A DNA stretch of 64,000 nt from Tetrastigma voinierianum (taxonomy: Eukaryota > Streptophyta > Magnoliopsida > Vitales > Vitaceae), in NCBI GenBank assembly GCA_016808115.1, contig JAEQBH010002346.1, positions 140,748-204,747 on the forward strand, written 5' to 3'. A program made the position numbers and the translations under genes. The notes under the pieces were generated by a model that had not been told where the DNA came from, made no database searches, and worked only from the letters and a program-made list of their open reading frames with translations. Every line of letters starts with the position of its first letter. The first letter of the stretch is position 1. Of this stretch, positions 46,530 to 57,813 are shown in pieces.

Positions 46530-47800
46530 ATAAAGATCCGATCGTTTGAATTTGATTTTTCGAAGAGTCAAACTGTGGTCGAGAGGGGCAAGAATCCTGC
46601 AGGAGGGGTTCAGTGCTCTGAGAGACGTGAGGCCAGAACTGGTCAGGAAAAGTAAGAACTTATGTGCGACGAGGTATGGGTCAGGTGGTTCTCCTACACT
46701 CATAACTGCGAGGCTCGAAACAACCTGAGATGTCGAAGGTTTCTCAAGGTCGATAAGGAACAACTTTAGAATTGGAAGTTTATCAGCATCCCGGTCAAGA
46801 AGTGGAGCTGAAGTAGACCAAACACCTAAATATCCCGGTGGGTTTTGAAGCTGCATTTAGTTGCACCGGTGGAGTCACCGTGGGCTGTGGCGGGTGATTT
46901 CATTAAAATGGAAGTGGGCCAGGATCCGTGCCGAGGGAGGAAGACGAGCGCACAGGCGGCAAAGGGTGCGTGTTCTGGTCAATTCACACCCGTGTTGACT
47001 TTAGGAGGATGGTGGATTCACAGCACGAATCAGACCCTCTCGGCCACAAATGCAAACATCATACAGTATTCAAGCCCCAGCCATCCTCGATCTTCCCGAC
47101 GGGGGTAGGCTATCATTCTGACACAAAGGGAGGATTCCTTTCCCTCAAGAGCTAGGTCAGTGGGGCTAAGCCCAAGCCCTTCAGCTTTGGAAAGCCTCAA
47201 GGAAGCTGGACCAAGCCCATCAAAAGAGGGGGGTCTCCAGGTCCATGAGTCTCATCCCTTTTAATCCAAGGAAATGTTGTGTGTCAGGCCCGACTCCCGA
47301 GTAGACTTGAGTTTGGGAGGCCCAAGATGGTTCTAAAGAGACTTTGTGGCTCCTCCAGCATGATTTTGCCAAAAAGGAAGGATCTAGACTCTCCCACAAA
47401 GACGTTAGCCATCTAAGAGAGGCACCAGCTCCTCCCGATGTTGAACCTTTTCTCCTTCTTCTATTTAGGACCTGATTCCCTTCGAGGAATTCTTGGTCGT
47501 GGGGGCGTGGTCGTAGATAGAACCAGTTCAAGGATCCGACAAAGGTGGGGTCTCATGGTGTCATCTAACTCCCTTGAAAATTTTGTCGCCTCTAGTTCAA
47601 GATATTCCATGTCGGAACTAGTGGTCAGGAATAAGGGGATGTTCATCAAGTGGAAGACGGGGGAAATAATTACCTGTTATTTATCACGAGGAACCGACTG
47701 TGGGAGAAAGCTGCTTACAAGATTTAGCAAGTTCTGGCTTCAACAGGGCAGTCGCAGGAAATTCGGGCTTATATGAGGTTTAATGGAGGCAAAAGGGTAA
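46530..47800 (+). pseudogene. LINE ORF1-like region
   Basis: Frames such as KLHLVAPVESPWAVAGDFIKMEVG near 46845 and KPFSFGKPQGSWTK near 47185 have the composition and position of plant LINE ORF1 (RNA-binding, zinc-knuckle protein), but the zinc motif is not visible. The identification leans on position before the endonuclease. Confidence 0.35.
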
Positions 47801-47979
47801 AGGAAAAGGCATAGGACCACAAAGTTTTACAGAGATGAATAATCGCTGGAACGTGACACACGGAAGGAAAGATGTCCAGTGAAAGGGTTGGGGCTTCCTA
47901 TCACTGCTGTTAAGAGTTAAATTTTTTTGCCCTGAACCGCTGTAAATGAAGATGTTAAAAGGAAAAGTGGATTAAGGCT

Positions 47980-48700
47980 TCATCAAGATTTGTATGGGGA
48001 TGTTACTGTCATAGGAAACAAAATTCAAGGAAGTTTCTATGGGTTGATCAAGTCGTGTGGGCGTATTCCTAGATCAAGGGCTTTAAGAGCCGAAAGTCTT
48101 GTGGGCATTGTTATCTTCTCATGATTCATGTATAAAGCACTGGCTGAGGAGGAAAGTCGCCTACAAAAGTGGTCCTATAGATTCAAATTGGCCGACGATC
48201 AGACTCGAAGTTTCACGCTTATGGTCCACCGCCATGGACAGAAAACATTCTAGATGAGTCGGTTGCAAGATATGTTCATGAGTGATCCGTGGTGCAATTG
48301 AGGGACTTTAACATTTTCAATAATATCAAATGAACTGACAGAAGGTAGAATTACAAGCTCAATGAGACGCTTCTCCCAGTCATGACGGTTCGAGTCGAGA
48401 GATTTTCTCCATCAGGTAATGTACTCAATTTAGAAGTGGAGGTTCCCATAATTGCGTGAATGACTAAATCGATGTGTTCTTAGTCTCTATGAGTGGGACT
48501 GTTCCTTTCGTGGGTCTGCATGCAGCATCCTACCTAGGCCTACCTCTTTCATACCCTCCTATTCTACCAGTGGGCCTGAGTTTGTCCAAGGGACCCTCTC
48601 CTTTCGTATCGAGAACATGTGGACGGAAGGGCATTTCAAAGACCTTAACTGTGGTCCTGGCGTAGTTTTCAGTTAAGAGGACAAGCAAAGATGTTATGAT
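47980..48700 (+). pseudogene. LINE endonuclease (EEP fold) remnant
   Basis: DFNI at 48304-48315, followed by NELTEGRITSSMRRFS near 48330-48375, matches GDFNV-R---E--G--R-T-SMR-F of plant LINE endonucleases. DVFLVSMSG near 48470, VGLH-AASYLGLPLSYPPI near 48505 and SPFVSRTCG near 48598 follow the RFL-S--W and PFRFENMW blocks. Catalytic residues other than the Asp-Asn pair are not readable. Confidence 0.6.
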
Positions 48701-51270
48701 GAAAGCTTAAAGCCATAAAAATTTTGCTTAAAACTCTGGGAACAAAGATGTCTTTGTGGAGGCGGAGGAGAACAATAAGTCAACCCTTACAAAGGCAGAG
48801 GCAAATGGGATTCTGCAGTTAAAAGACCCTTTCTCCCTAAGAGCTGAGCAGACTCAAGTAACCATGAGACTTTAAGAAATGGTCACATCGGGAGGAAACC
48901 TCCTGGTGGCAAAAGTCTAGGGAGATATGGCTTAAGGAGGGGGATATGAACATCGGTTTCTTCCACATATCACAATTCTATAAGAGAGTTGAAACACATC
49001 ACAGATCTCTGATAGGAGGAGAGTGGCTGTTCAGTGGAGGCTAGAAATGTATCAGAACGCCTTCAAAGGTTTGTCAGTTCGATCCGTGGAGCTAGCCCAG
49101 GGTCTGATTTCTTAGGCTGATGATTCGCAAAGATCTAAGTTACGAGGAGCCTCACTCAAGAAGTTCACTCAGACATGCATCTCAATGGGGACAAGGCCCT
49201 CGGGCTTCGATGGCTTCTCATTTCTAAAGCGCTTTAGGTCAGATTTTGTTAAGATGATCATGGATCTCTTTAAGGATTTTCATGAGAGGGGCAGATTTGG
49301 GAAAGGTCTAAACTCTACCTTCTGGGGCTTCCGATTCTAAAAAGAGGGAAGAGGACTCAAACACTGCACTAATTAGTGTGGTCGCAACATACAAATCGAT
49401 CGCTAAGGTCCCTGCTAACAAATAAGATAATAATATCCGTTAACCCTACCGTAATGCCTCGTGGATGGAGGCACAAATCTGGATGTAATCTGATTACAAT
49501 GAGGTCATAGACTCGATGCGTAAGAGGGAAGGAAATGGGATCCTTTTGTAAACTCGACATAGAGAAAGTTTTCTATGACTAGATAAACCCTGAGAGTTTT
49601 ATCCTCAAGGTGCTAAAAAGATGGTTTAGGGAAATGGTGGATGGATAGAGGGCATTTTAATCATACTTTGTTCCGCTAATGGTGTTCTCTAAAGTTGAAT
49701 TTTTCGGGAGTTTAGAGGGCTGGCGCATGGGACCCTTACGCCTTATCTATTTGTTTTTCTGTATGAAGCTCTATCGTTAATGATTGACAAAGCCGCCAAG
49801 GTGGTTATATTCCAAGTACATTTTAAAGGGAGAGATAACAATGCTAGCAAATCACACACTGTCAATGATGACACTCAGAAGGGACTTCAGAGTACATATG
49901 ATTCACTATGCTAGATTTTAGCTCGGTTTCCAAGCTCCCGGTTTGAATATCAATTTAGAGAAAAACTCTTTGCTGCCGGTGGGTAGGGTTTATGATGTGG
50001 AAAGACTTGCTTTTGAAAGAAGTGCAACATAAAGCCTTTGCTCATCAGTACCCTGGATCACACACTGAGCAAAGCGATAAGGTGGCTAGAGTGTTGAATG
50101 CTGAAGAAAGGTTTCGTAGAAGGTTGGCTCTTTGGAAAAGGCAACATATCTCCAAGGGTGCAAGACTCACTCTTATTAGAAGTGTCCTCTCCAACATGCC
50201 CACCTACTTATTGTCTCTCTTCCGGCTCCCTAAGGGAGTCAAGCTTAGACTAGACAAAATTTAACAAGACTTCTTTGGGACGGGGGGTTCACTCGAGAGA
50301 AATCTCCATTTGATAAATTGGGATCCAAGTTGTCGCCAAAGAGAAAGGACAATGCATTCGCAATCTCTCCACTTTAAATAAGAGTTTGCCCGAAGTGGTG
50401 TCGAGATCTTACAATGAAGACAAACTCAATGGGAGGAGTGCTATCAACTCGAAATATGGTTCGAGGCATGGGGTCGCTCTCCATTCTAAAGGCTGCCTGG
50501 GCCGGCCTTGGAAGGAAATTCAAGAAAGATGGCATGCTCCTAAGACATCACCTGTCTGCGGAAGATGGGGGAGGGTTTAAAGGCGTAGATTTCGGGAAGA
50601 CCTATGAGGGTGAAGTTCCACTCAGCGCTCTCTCCTTTCCCCTCTCGTATAAGAGATGGCTAGCCCCAGCAGGGTAGTGGACCTTCTGGGTGTCTCTCAG
50701 GTTCTGGGGGGAGCATGAACTTCAACTGGAAGACACTTTAATGATTGGGAATTTGATGGGTACAAGACCCTTTGCACCGTTAATTCAGCAGTATCAAATC
50801 CAATCTCAGCAGATGGGGTCAGTGAAAGATAAAAATGGTAGTTTCTCCGTCAAAACTGCTTTCCGACTTGTCAAGGTGTGGAAGACAATGCAGGCTCATA
50901 AAGTCGTGGAACCCTATCATTCTACGAAGGCAGGTTTCTTTGCTTGGTGAACAAGTGGGCAAGATTTCACCATGGATTAATCCTAAAGAGTAGGCTCTCC
51001 CGGCCGCAAGCCCCTTATGTGAAAGATGAAGAGCCCTGGAGCACTCGCTTCATACATCGCCTGTAGCAGTCTGCATGTGGACTGCCATTTTCTCCTCATA
51101 GAGGGGCCAGTATCCTTTTCTTCGTGAAAGACTGGCGTCAGTCAAGCATGCTTCCCTCGTGCGTTGGATTTAAGGCTGAGGTGGTTCTTCTTCGCTTGAT
51201 TTCAGCTATTTGGAAAGAGAGGAATAGGTCGCACCAAGATGAGCTCTTCCGTGACCTGCATTGAAGTCCC
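48700..51270 (+). pseudogene. LINE reverse transcriptase and C-terminal domain
   Basis: KSREIWLKEGDMNIGFFH near 48917-48965 (WR-K-RE-WL-EGD-N--FFH), SVVATYKSIAKVPANK near 49378 and KIDIEKVFYD-type codons near 49555 are RT blocks. A clean run at 50098-50264 reads EERFRRRLALWKRQH and SKGARLTLIRSVLSNMPTYL, then LERNLHLINW near 50295. Further on, RFWGEHELQLED near 50700, NGSFSVKTAFRLV near 50835 and IWKERNRSHQDEL near 51210 mark the C-terminal zinc region. It would copy LINE RNA at the nicked target. Confidence 0.75.
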
Positions 51271-51623
51271 GTTTTATTTTCTTTCTCTTCGGGCTAAATT
51301 TCCATTTCATGATGTGGAGCACTATTTGTTAGAGATGGCCTGTGCATTCCCTGCTTGTCTTGGTGGGCTGGTTTGTTTTTTTTTGCTATTTGTGGCCTTT
51401 TTTCCTCTTTGCCAGCCTCAATCTCCTCTTTATATGTCCCTGTATGCTCCTCGGGGACCATTTGTCTCTTCTTTATGATATATTACTGAATATCCGATAA
51501 AAAAAAAAAAAAAATCAGATATGATACTTGTTTAGATGATGGACTGTGTACAACAATGGTAAGTGTATAATTCCTTTATGTTTTTTTTTTTATTTTTTAA
51601 ATTTAATGTAAAGTATCTTGCAG

Positions 51624-51763
51624 TTAGTGAAAGTGTTATTTGAGCTTGCTAGGCACCATGCCCCTTCAACTATATTTCTCATGAATTACAAGGGCTATTA
51701 GTCAACTGTGGTTAAGAAGAAGTGGAGTACGAAGCAAGTAGGCATTAAACTGAATCACTACAC
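51624..51763 (+). pseudogene. KATNAL2: KATNAL2-like exon 9 (pre-Walker B), frameshifted
   Basis: Acceptor TATCTTGCAG, then a perfect LVKVLFELARHHAPSTIFL (51624-51680). The Walker B acidic pair that should follow (DEID) is destroyed by two single-base losses, after which AISQ-RGE-GRSEHEASRR-LKTEL can be followed only by jumping frames (agtcaa...gaagcaagtagg at about 51697-51742). At least five indels lie in 80 bp. Confidence 0.75.
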
Positions 51764-51796
51764 AAAGGATCTTAATATTTCTTTTTTCTTTAATCT

Positions 51797-51966
51797 TGTT
51801 ATAGTATCAGAATTAAACTAGTTTGGGAAAAGCTAAAGTTGTATATAGCAATTATTAGAAACTTCTTATTCTTTCATTTTGGTTTGGAAATTAGTCTCAG
51901 AGTATAAATAGGTTGTTTGTTATCAATGAATACATATAATTCTTCCTTCAATTATCTCTGATTACA
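51797..51966 (+). repeat. 5' LTR of copia-3 and primer-binding site
   Basis: TGTTATAGTATCAGAATTA ... TATCTCTGATTACA, then AGGTATTAGAGC (compare TGGTATCAGAGC). The start aligns with TGTTATAAGATCGCAGAATTA at 55061. Confidence 0.8.
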
Positions 51967-52699
51967 AGGTATTAGAGCAAGGTTTTGAATTTGCCCTAGA
52001 AAAGGCAAAAATTTGAGGGATTTTTGGAAGAGCATAGAAGAGCTGTGGGGGTGTTTTTTGAAACACCAACTTCGAGGGTGCATGGGGTGACACTGCCCAC
52101 TTGAGGAGGAGTGCAAACCGCCGCTGACCACTGCCACCAAGTTCGTGGCTAGAAACCCAACGTGTGAACCACACGTGCCGATCTAATGATTTCAACATAT
52201 TTCACATGCGCCACTCGTGGGCTGCATGGCGGGGGCGCTTGTGGCGCCTCGGGTTTGTCTGGCGACACAACAAGGTGCCTCTCGCCTCAAGAGTCCATTC
52301 ATTGGCTCAGGTGCCAAATCAAACTATTTTTCGTGTTTTAAGTGAAAAACGGCTAAGTGGACTCCAGGGTTCTCTTCCAAGGAATTTTGAGTTTCTGTCT
52401 CTAGAAGCTCCTTAGTTTGTTTCAACTGAGTGACAGCCATGTGGCTCATTACGCCTACATAGCAGTTCTCGCGAATGGCGGGTCAGATGGGATGTCCAAA
52501 ATCGCTGAACACAAACCGGTTAGTCTCAATTATTCGAGGAAGTAAACACCGTGACGATTTATGAGCATTCGTATGGGTGTCATCTCTATTAAGGACCCAC
52601 TAACCGATGATTCAAAGAAAAGTGGACGGAAGAAGTCGTCATTTTTATCTACGCATTTGTAATTCCATTAACAAATAGGCAAATTCGCTTAATTAATCT

Positions 52700-53085
52700 T
52701 GAATTTGTTAAAGAATTAATAGATTACTTGGAGTTTCTGTATTTTGCGAAAGGGAATGTCTCACGAATATTTGAGGTGTGCAAGGCTTTTCATCGACTTG
52801 AAAAACAGGACAAGTCTCTTATTGCCCTCTTCATGGAATTCAAGAAAACTTATGAAGAGTTGAATATCTTGCTACCCTTTGGTGCCGATATCAAAGCTCT
52901 CAAAGAAACTCAGAGATTGCATTGATGGCTAAGTATGAGTTTCTGTACACTAGTCTTCCTTCAGAATTTGATACGACCAAATCTCATATCCTCTCAATTT
53001 CCAATATTTCTCACAACAGAAACTTTCGCCTGCTTATTAAGAGACCGCACCCACCACCCCCTATCATCATTTGCTCTCTAATAAC
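52700..53085 (+). pseudogene. Gag of copia-3
   Basis: The best-preserved gag in the window: MEFLYFAKGNVSRIFEVCKAF, EFKKTYEELNILLPFG and, after one frame change, YEFLYTSLPSEFDTTKSHIL (52728-53000). It matches the capsid-like region of plant copia gag. 51967-52699 is a leader with no recognised protein. Confidence 0.75.
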
Positions 53086-53119
53086 CTTTGTTTCACTTAG
53101 CCTAAGGCTTGATGCACAT

Positions 53120-53270
53120 GTTTTATTCAGGATGTCCGTCCATAAGTCTCTAAACTTGATCCGAAGTCCTTAAAGTGCATTTTTCTGGGTTACTCTCGTG
53201 TTCAAAAATGGTATCGATGTTATTGTCCTATTCTTCGACGATTCTTGTGTCTATTGATGTTACATTTTTT
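53120..53270 (+). pseudogene. Integrase C-terminal piece of copia-3
   Basis: QDVRP near 53130, then SKLDPKSLKCIFLGYSR and WYRCYCPI read across small shifts, and SIDVTFF at about 53250. It follows gag within about 40 bp, so protease, the zinc-binding domain and the integrase core were lost in one deletion. Confidence 0.7.
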
Positions 53271-53589
53271 TTGTAATTATCTCTGTTTTCCTTTTTTCAT
53301 CAGTTACTAGTCGTGAGGGAGATTGATGATTTATTAGTATACACTATTTTCTCACCTACTTACTACTCGCTGCCTCATTACTCCCATTACTCAAGCATAC
53401 TCTTCGGCGGCGCGAACCCTCCAGCCTTCGAGTCTAACAGACCGCATCGCTATGTCATCGGTCTAAAGATAGAATGATGATCTTTCGATTGCTTCGTAGC
53501 CGTGAATCGCCGCCACCCACCCTTCAAGCCGCTTCCTAGCAAACCATTTGTCATTTCCTTGTTCCTTATCGATCTCTTGATTCACCCTC

Positions 53590-55060
53590 TTCCTAACATT
53601 GACTGTGAGGCTATATCTCACCCCCGGTCGGCTGAGTAAACAAGGTGATGAAATGTGCGCCAGATGACGCAGATGTGTGGACTTGGTGCCTTTAATGATC
53701 AAAAGGAAGGCTAATACCGCTGCGGTGTTTAGAGTAAAGTTTGAATCTCACTTGGTCCAGGGCTAGACTACATCCGCTATTGCCAGTACGCTTAGACTTA
53801 TGAAGTCATTTATTTTAATATTTTTCCCATAGCTGCCGATATCCGTTTGTCCGTTTATTTCCCTCTTCCGCTTCTTATGATCGACTCAGACGCCTGATAC
53901 TGCAAATGTCTTTTCTACGAGATCTTCACGGTTAGTGCTTCACATGTACAAACCTCAGGGTTTATTGCCCGGGGAGATAAAGGTGTACGCCTTTGGAAAC
54001 TATGTATGGTTTGAAACAGAGTCCTGCTCGCTCATAAATTCAATTAGGCAATGAGACATTCGCACAATGCAAGAAGAAGTCCGACCACTCATCTTCAAAA
54101 ATTCCAAGCTCCGTATTATTCGTTTAAGAACAGATGGAGGATATATTGTTATCACCGAAAGTGACTCCAAGGTATATTATCTCATCGTTTCTTCTATGTC
54201 GGCCTACACAAGTGATTTAGGAATGTTGAAGCATTTTCTGATGGAAGTCACAGAAACAAGTAGGGAATTCGTTATCCTTAACTAAATATATATTTGATAT
54301 GTTATCTAAGACAAGGAAATTGGGCGCTAAACCATGTAGTATTCCTATGGCTCCTTATGTACAACTCACTAAGGAAGGAGAACTATTCGAAGATCTTTAC
54401 ACAAGACCCATTGGGAATCAATTACCTTCTATAACTCTCCGATATCGCTTATCCAGTATGTGTCGACTATGTCATTCCTATAGTCATTATCAAGTAACCT
54501 GTAGAGCAGCACATCCTATGCTACTTGGAAAGCAGCTTCCTGATCGGGAATATTATAAGAAGCATGGGTATACCGGGACTGGAGCTGCTTCAAACGATCG
54601 GTAGGATCTAAGGAAGATATATCCAATCTTAGATATCAGGTCTTCATTTCGAAGGAAATCGATCCTCGGGAAGAGTAAGTAAGATAAATATCATTCTCGC
54701 GCGGCCTAGCACACGGGGTCGTAGATACTGCCATGACATAGTTCAGACGCGAGGATCATGATACGCCAATCGTCACTTGAAAAGAGATCGAAACTTCAAG
54801 CATCAAATAAGTTTTGGTGCGGATAACCAAGCTGCATGCATATAGCATCTAACTTGTATTTCATGAACTTAATTCAAACATATCGAGATAGATCACATTT
54901 TCAGTCTGGCGAGAATATCCAACAGGTCGACTTCTACGCGATACGAAAGCACCTGGTGAATGCCAGGGAGATATTTTCTACAAAACCTTTCGAGGAGGAT
55001 CGAGTTAAGATCTTTCAACAATGGATACGATCAACATCTATGCTTCCAACTCAGGATGAG
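53590..55060 (+). pseudogene. RT and RNase H of copia-3
   Basis: Blocks on the plus strand: MYGLKQSPA near 54005 (SLYGLKQSPRAW), DILLSPKVT near 54139 (DIVITGSD), TSDLGMLKHFLMEV at 54205-54246 (TKDLG-LKYFLG-EV), TRKLGAKPCSIPMAP near 54310 and KEGELFED near 54375. RNase H follows with AALHIASN near 54835, RSHFQSG near 54890 and INIYASN near 55032 (end of pol). Catalytic Asp pairs are not intact. Confidence 0.7.
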
Positions 55061-55198
55061 TGTTATAAGATCGCAGAATTAGAAAGAATGGGAAAAGGAA
55101 AGTCAGAGCATAGGTAGAATAGGACTTTCTGTCTTCTCATTCAGATTGTCTCAGATATAAATAAGTTGTTTATGATCAATGGATTCATATAATTTTTC
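55061..55198 (+). repeat. 3' LTR of copia-3, left piece
   Basis: Runs from TGTTATAAGATCGCAG to ATAATTTTTC, where the nested element begins. The remaining 26 bp (TCTTCCTTCATTTATC...TTACA) are at 58019-58044. Confidence 0.75.
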
Positions 55199-55416
55199 TG
55201 TGAAAGGATAGAAGTAAAGAATGTTTTTCTTTATTGATTGTATGCATTACACAGCATAGAGACAACTCTATATATAAACAAAAGAATGGAACAAAAAGGA
55301 AAGAAAATAAAGTGTAAAAGGAAGGAAAATAAAGTGTAAAAGAAAGGAGGATAATGTAAACAAAAGGTAGGAGATAAATCAAAGAGTATCTAGAGAATAT
55401 TCTATGATTCTCAACA
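55199..55416 (-). repeat. 3' LTR of nested copia
   Basis: TGTGAAAGGATAGAAG ... ATGATTCTCAACA, 218 bp, colinear with 57814-58018. Confidence 0.8.
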
Positions 55417-55660
55417 CTTCTAAGTCGAGACATAGTCATAGCGCACCAAGTTTGTTACATATGTACCTTTATTATCCTAAGACCCTCAGAGACTCGTGAG
55501 AATACTGCTGGTCGTCACTTGAAACACAAACTAATAGTCATGTACCTTGATGTGACCTTCTCTCGAATGAAGTGACAATCAACTTCGATATGCTGTCCTC
55601 TACGAAGACTGGCCGGGAGGTACGTGTAAGGTCATTCATTTCCACTCGCCTATGTTTCTC
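55417..55660 (-). pseudogene. Pol tail of nested copia
   Basis: Minus strand: IEVDCHFIRE-type codons at about 55595-55570, MTISFVSSDDQ-like near 55545, then RYICNKLGA near 55472-55448. These are the last blocks of copia RNase H/pol before the 3' LTR, in the LTR's own orientation. Confidence 0.65.
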
Positions 55661-55664
55661 ATTC

Positions 55665-56810
55665 GATTGGCATATTGAACCTAGTCCCCTTACCACAAGT
55701 CTTCGTTGGTTATACTGGTCTATACTTGCAGATTGATCGATGGTCGGGTGGATCATTTCTAAAGCTCATCTGTCATATGAGGATACTCAAATATATGGCT
55801 TCAACTACTATGACATGTTCTCTCCTATTGCCAATATGGCTTATATCTATCTTTTGCTCTCTATGGCTGCTATGAGCTCTTGGCCCATGTATTAGTTGGA
55901 CATCAAGAATGCATTCCTCCATGGTGATCTTGTGGAGGTAGTATATATGGAGCAACTACCTGGTTTTTTGCTCAGGAGTCTAGCTTGGGGCGTGCTCCGT
56001 CATTCCTTATATGGCTCTAGTTTTTCCTCATTTCAGCTCGCCAATTTAGCTTCGGCATGGCGAGCTGGTGGTTCCCAAAGACATCGCACCACATGCCTTC
56101 TATCATCATGCATCCTAGGGCAATGCATCTATCCGATTGCTTAAGGTACGACATCGTTATAACAAAGAGTGATCGTGGGATGGGTATTCTGAAACTTAAG
56201 CAAAGATCTCTCTCACTAGTTTTAGGCAAGATCGGTAAACTCAAAGATTTTCCTTTGATCGGTATTAGCTTAGTCCAAATCCGATGCAGTTGTCCCCAGG
56301 AAGTATATCTGAATATATCGAGGAAATTGGAATGTTGATCAGAAGCCTATAAACACTTAATGGTCCAAATCTGTCGCTTCAGATTGGATAGGAGCCTACG
56401 AGACCTAGGGAGATATCAACGCCTAGTAGGGAGATTGAACTACTTCACCATCACTCGCCCAAACATTTCGTTAGTCAGTTTCTACAATCATCATGTGACT
56501 ATCATCGACGCTCGCGGATTTTATCCCCATTATATCAAAGCCACACTGGTCAAGGAGTCATATATGAAAACAAAGGTCATACCCAAATCAAGCCGGGTTA
56601 TCAGGACGAGACTCCGCAAGCTCGTCTCTGCTAGACACTCCACTTCTCGGATACCGGTACCTACCGACATACCCAATATCCCTGAAGAGTAAGAAATGGG
56701 ATGCAAGAGCTGTGTCTAGTACGAGGCCGAAAGATCGAGCTGCGACTTTCTTGGCAATGTGTGAACTATATGGCTGGAGGTCCTTAACATTGGTAGATTT
56801 GGGCATAATA
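55665..56810 (+). pseudogene. Inverted RT-RNase H block of nested copia
   Basis: Plus strand: NLVPLPQVFVGYTGLYLQ near 55677 (DLVPLP--K--VGCRWVY), YYDMFSPIANMA near 55810, LDIKNAFLHGDL and EVVYMEQLPGF at 55894-55965, SLYG near 56010, DIVITKSDRGMGILKLKQRS near 56150, KIGKLKDFPLIGI near 56230, RDLGRYQRLVGRLNYFTITR at 56400-56460, and RNase H ISLKSKKWDA near 56685 with AMCELYGWRSLTLVDLG near 56755. Both neighbours inside the same LTRs run the other way. Confidence 0.8.
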
Positions 56811-56819
56811 GAGTAGAAC

Positions 56820-57776
56820 TCATTTTAAGCGCTAAAAGCCCAAAGAAAAGAGGATAACCCATTCCAGCCGCTTCCAGACTATCAATGGAGTGAGATGACC
56901 CATTATCGTCAATGTCATTAGTATATATATTATTTGCCGAGTCCGTAAAGAGATAACACCTGATAGTCCCCAAGGTTGTCAAGGGTTTTAGGCTCAATGG
57001 ATTGCTGTAGAATATTATAGAGTAATGCATCCAGATTCCGCCTCTTAGGACGTTGATCTTTAGCAACATTAGTCTCCGTGGAAGTAAGATGATCCTCACC
57101 CACACCGCTGAACCATAATGTAATGTAGTCGCCCATGACCGGTACTCTCACTCTCGAGTCTATTCATGATCAAAGGAGTTCCCAATGTAAACGAAAACTC
57201 AAATTTCTTGTCGCCTATGAGAAGAAAACCAAAAAAAATCAACTGAAGCAACAAGAAACTATAATACTCAAGGCAATAAGATGAAGCCTGAAGACGAGAA
57301 GCCCGATGTCTGGAACTCGCAAAACAGTAGAAAACCCCTCAAAAGAGTGGGTTTCCTGGTGGAGAGACAAAATGGAGAAAACACAAGTCAATCTAAATGG
57401 AGAAACCAATACGACAAGTAATTTGTTGATGACCCATGCATCCAAGCTTAGAGGTGCTGTCATCATCTTCCTCACGCTACGGCATGCGCCGCGCCATGGG
57501 GAATCAAGTTGCTTCATAAATCTTTGATGTGACTCAAGACGCGGAGAAGGGTATGCCTGAGTTTCTTACCGCTGATGAAGTAGATCGGGCCCAGCGATTC
57601 CAATGAAATGTAGTCGAAACAGGTTGTTTGGTGCAAATTTTGCAGAAAAGTACAACTGGTGGTGGGAGAGAATCTACTGGAGGCAGAGACTTTCTGAAGT
57701 GTCTCTTAATGGAACTGAAGTGACCGGAGTGAGACACGACCACTAGAGTGGTACGCTTGAATCGTAAATTACCCAC
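56820..57776 (-). pseudogene. Gag of nested copia
   Basis: Minus strand: RNLDALLYNILQQS and IEPKTLDNLGDYQVLSLYG at about 57030-56950, then ANNIYTNDIDDNGSS near 56935 and a GM-YPLFFGLLALK remnant near 56840, matching the LLYNILQQSI-PKTLDNL-AYQT and YTNDIQRLYRV blocks of plant copia gag. 57240-57776 is the leader/N-terminus, with IKRHFRKSLPPVDSL readable near 57715. Confidence 0.65.
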
Positions 57777-57813
57777 AACACCCTAATCCGAACCTTCCAT
57801 GGCTTTGATATCA

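Larger units (their letters stand above)
46050..51517 (+). mobile_element. L1-like LINE, near full length, in intron 8
   Basis: Plus strand in order: ORF1-like region, endonuclease remnant, reverse transcriptase, C-terminal domain, T-rich 3' UTR (TATGTCCCTGTATGCTCCTCGGGG) and a poly-A tail at 51501-51517. The 5' edge and target duplication were not resolved. All ORFs are interrupted. It separates exon 8 from exon 9 of the katanin-like gene. Confidence 0.75.
29127..51763 (+). pseudogene. KATNAL2: Katanin p60-like AAA ATPase gene (KATNAL2 type), decayed and TE-filled
   Basis: Nine exons were traced, encoding roughly the first 245 residues of a protein that is about 400 residues in plants: N-terminal leader MGDEPFLTRWSFQ, YDVKFGRKK, a Ser/Gly/Asn-rich linker, then the AAA module with WDSIKGLENAKRLLKEAV, Walker A GPPGTGK, AKAVATEC, and VLFELARHHAPSTIF before Walker B. 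The family comprises AAA ATPases related to microtubule-severing katanin; that role is known for the family, not shown here. Exons 1-5 and 7 are clean. Exon 6 lacks an AG acceptor and one base, exon 8 is short, exon 9 is full of indels, and no exons for the arginine-finger and C-terminal half are found in the next 12 kb. Introns 7 and 8 hold retroelements. Probably a pseudogene; assembly error is the alternative. Confidence 0.8.

Noticed and set aside
53463..53702. 79-codon minus-strand ORF
   Set aside because: Antisense shadow of the copia-3 integrase/RT linker, which reads on the plus strand with small frame jumps.
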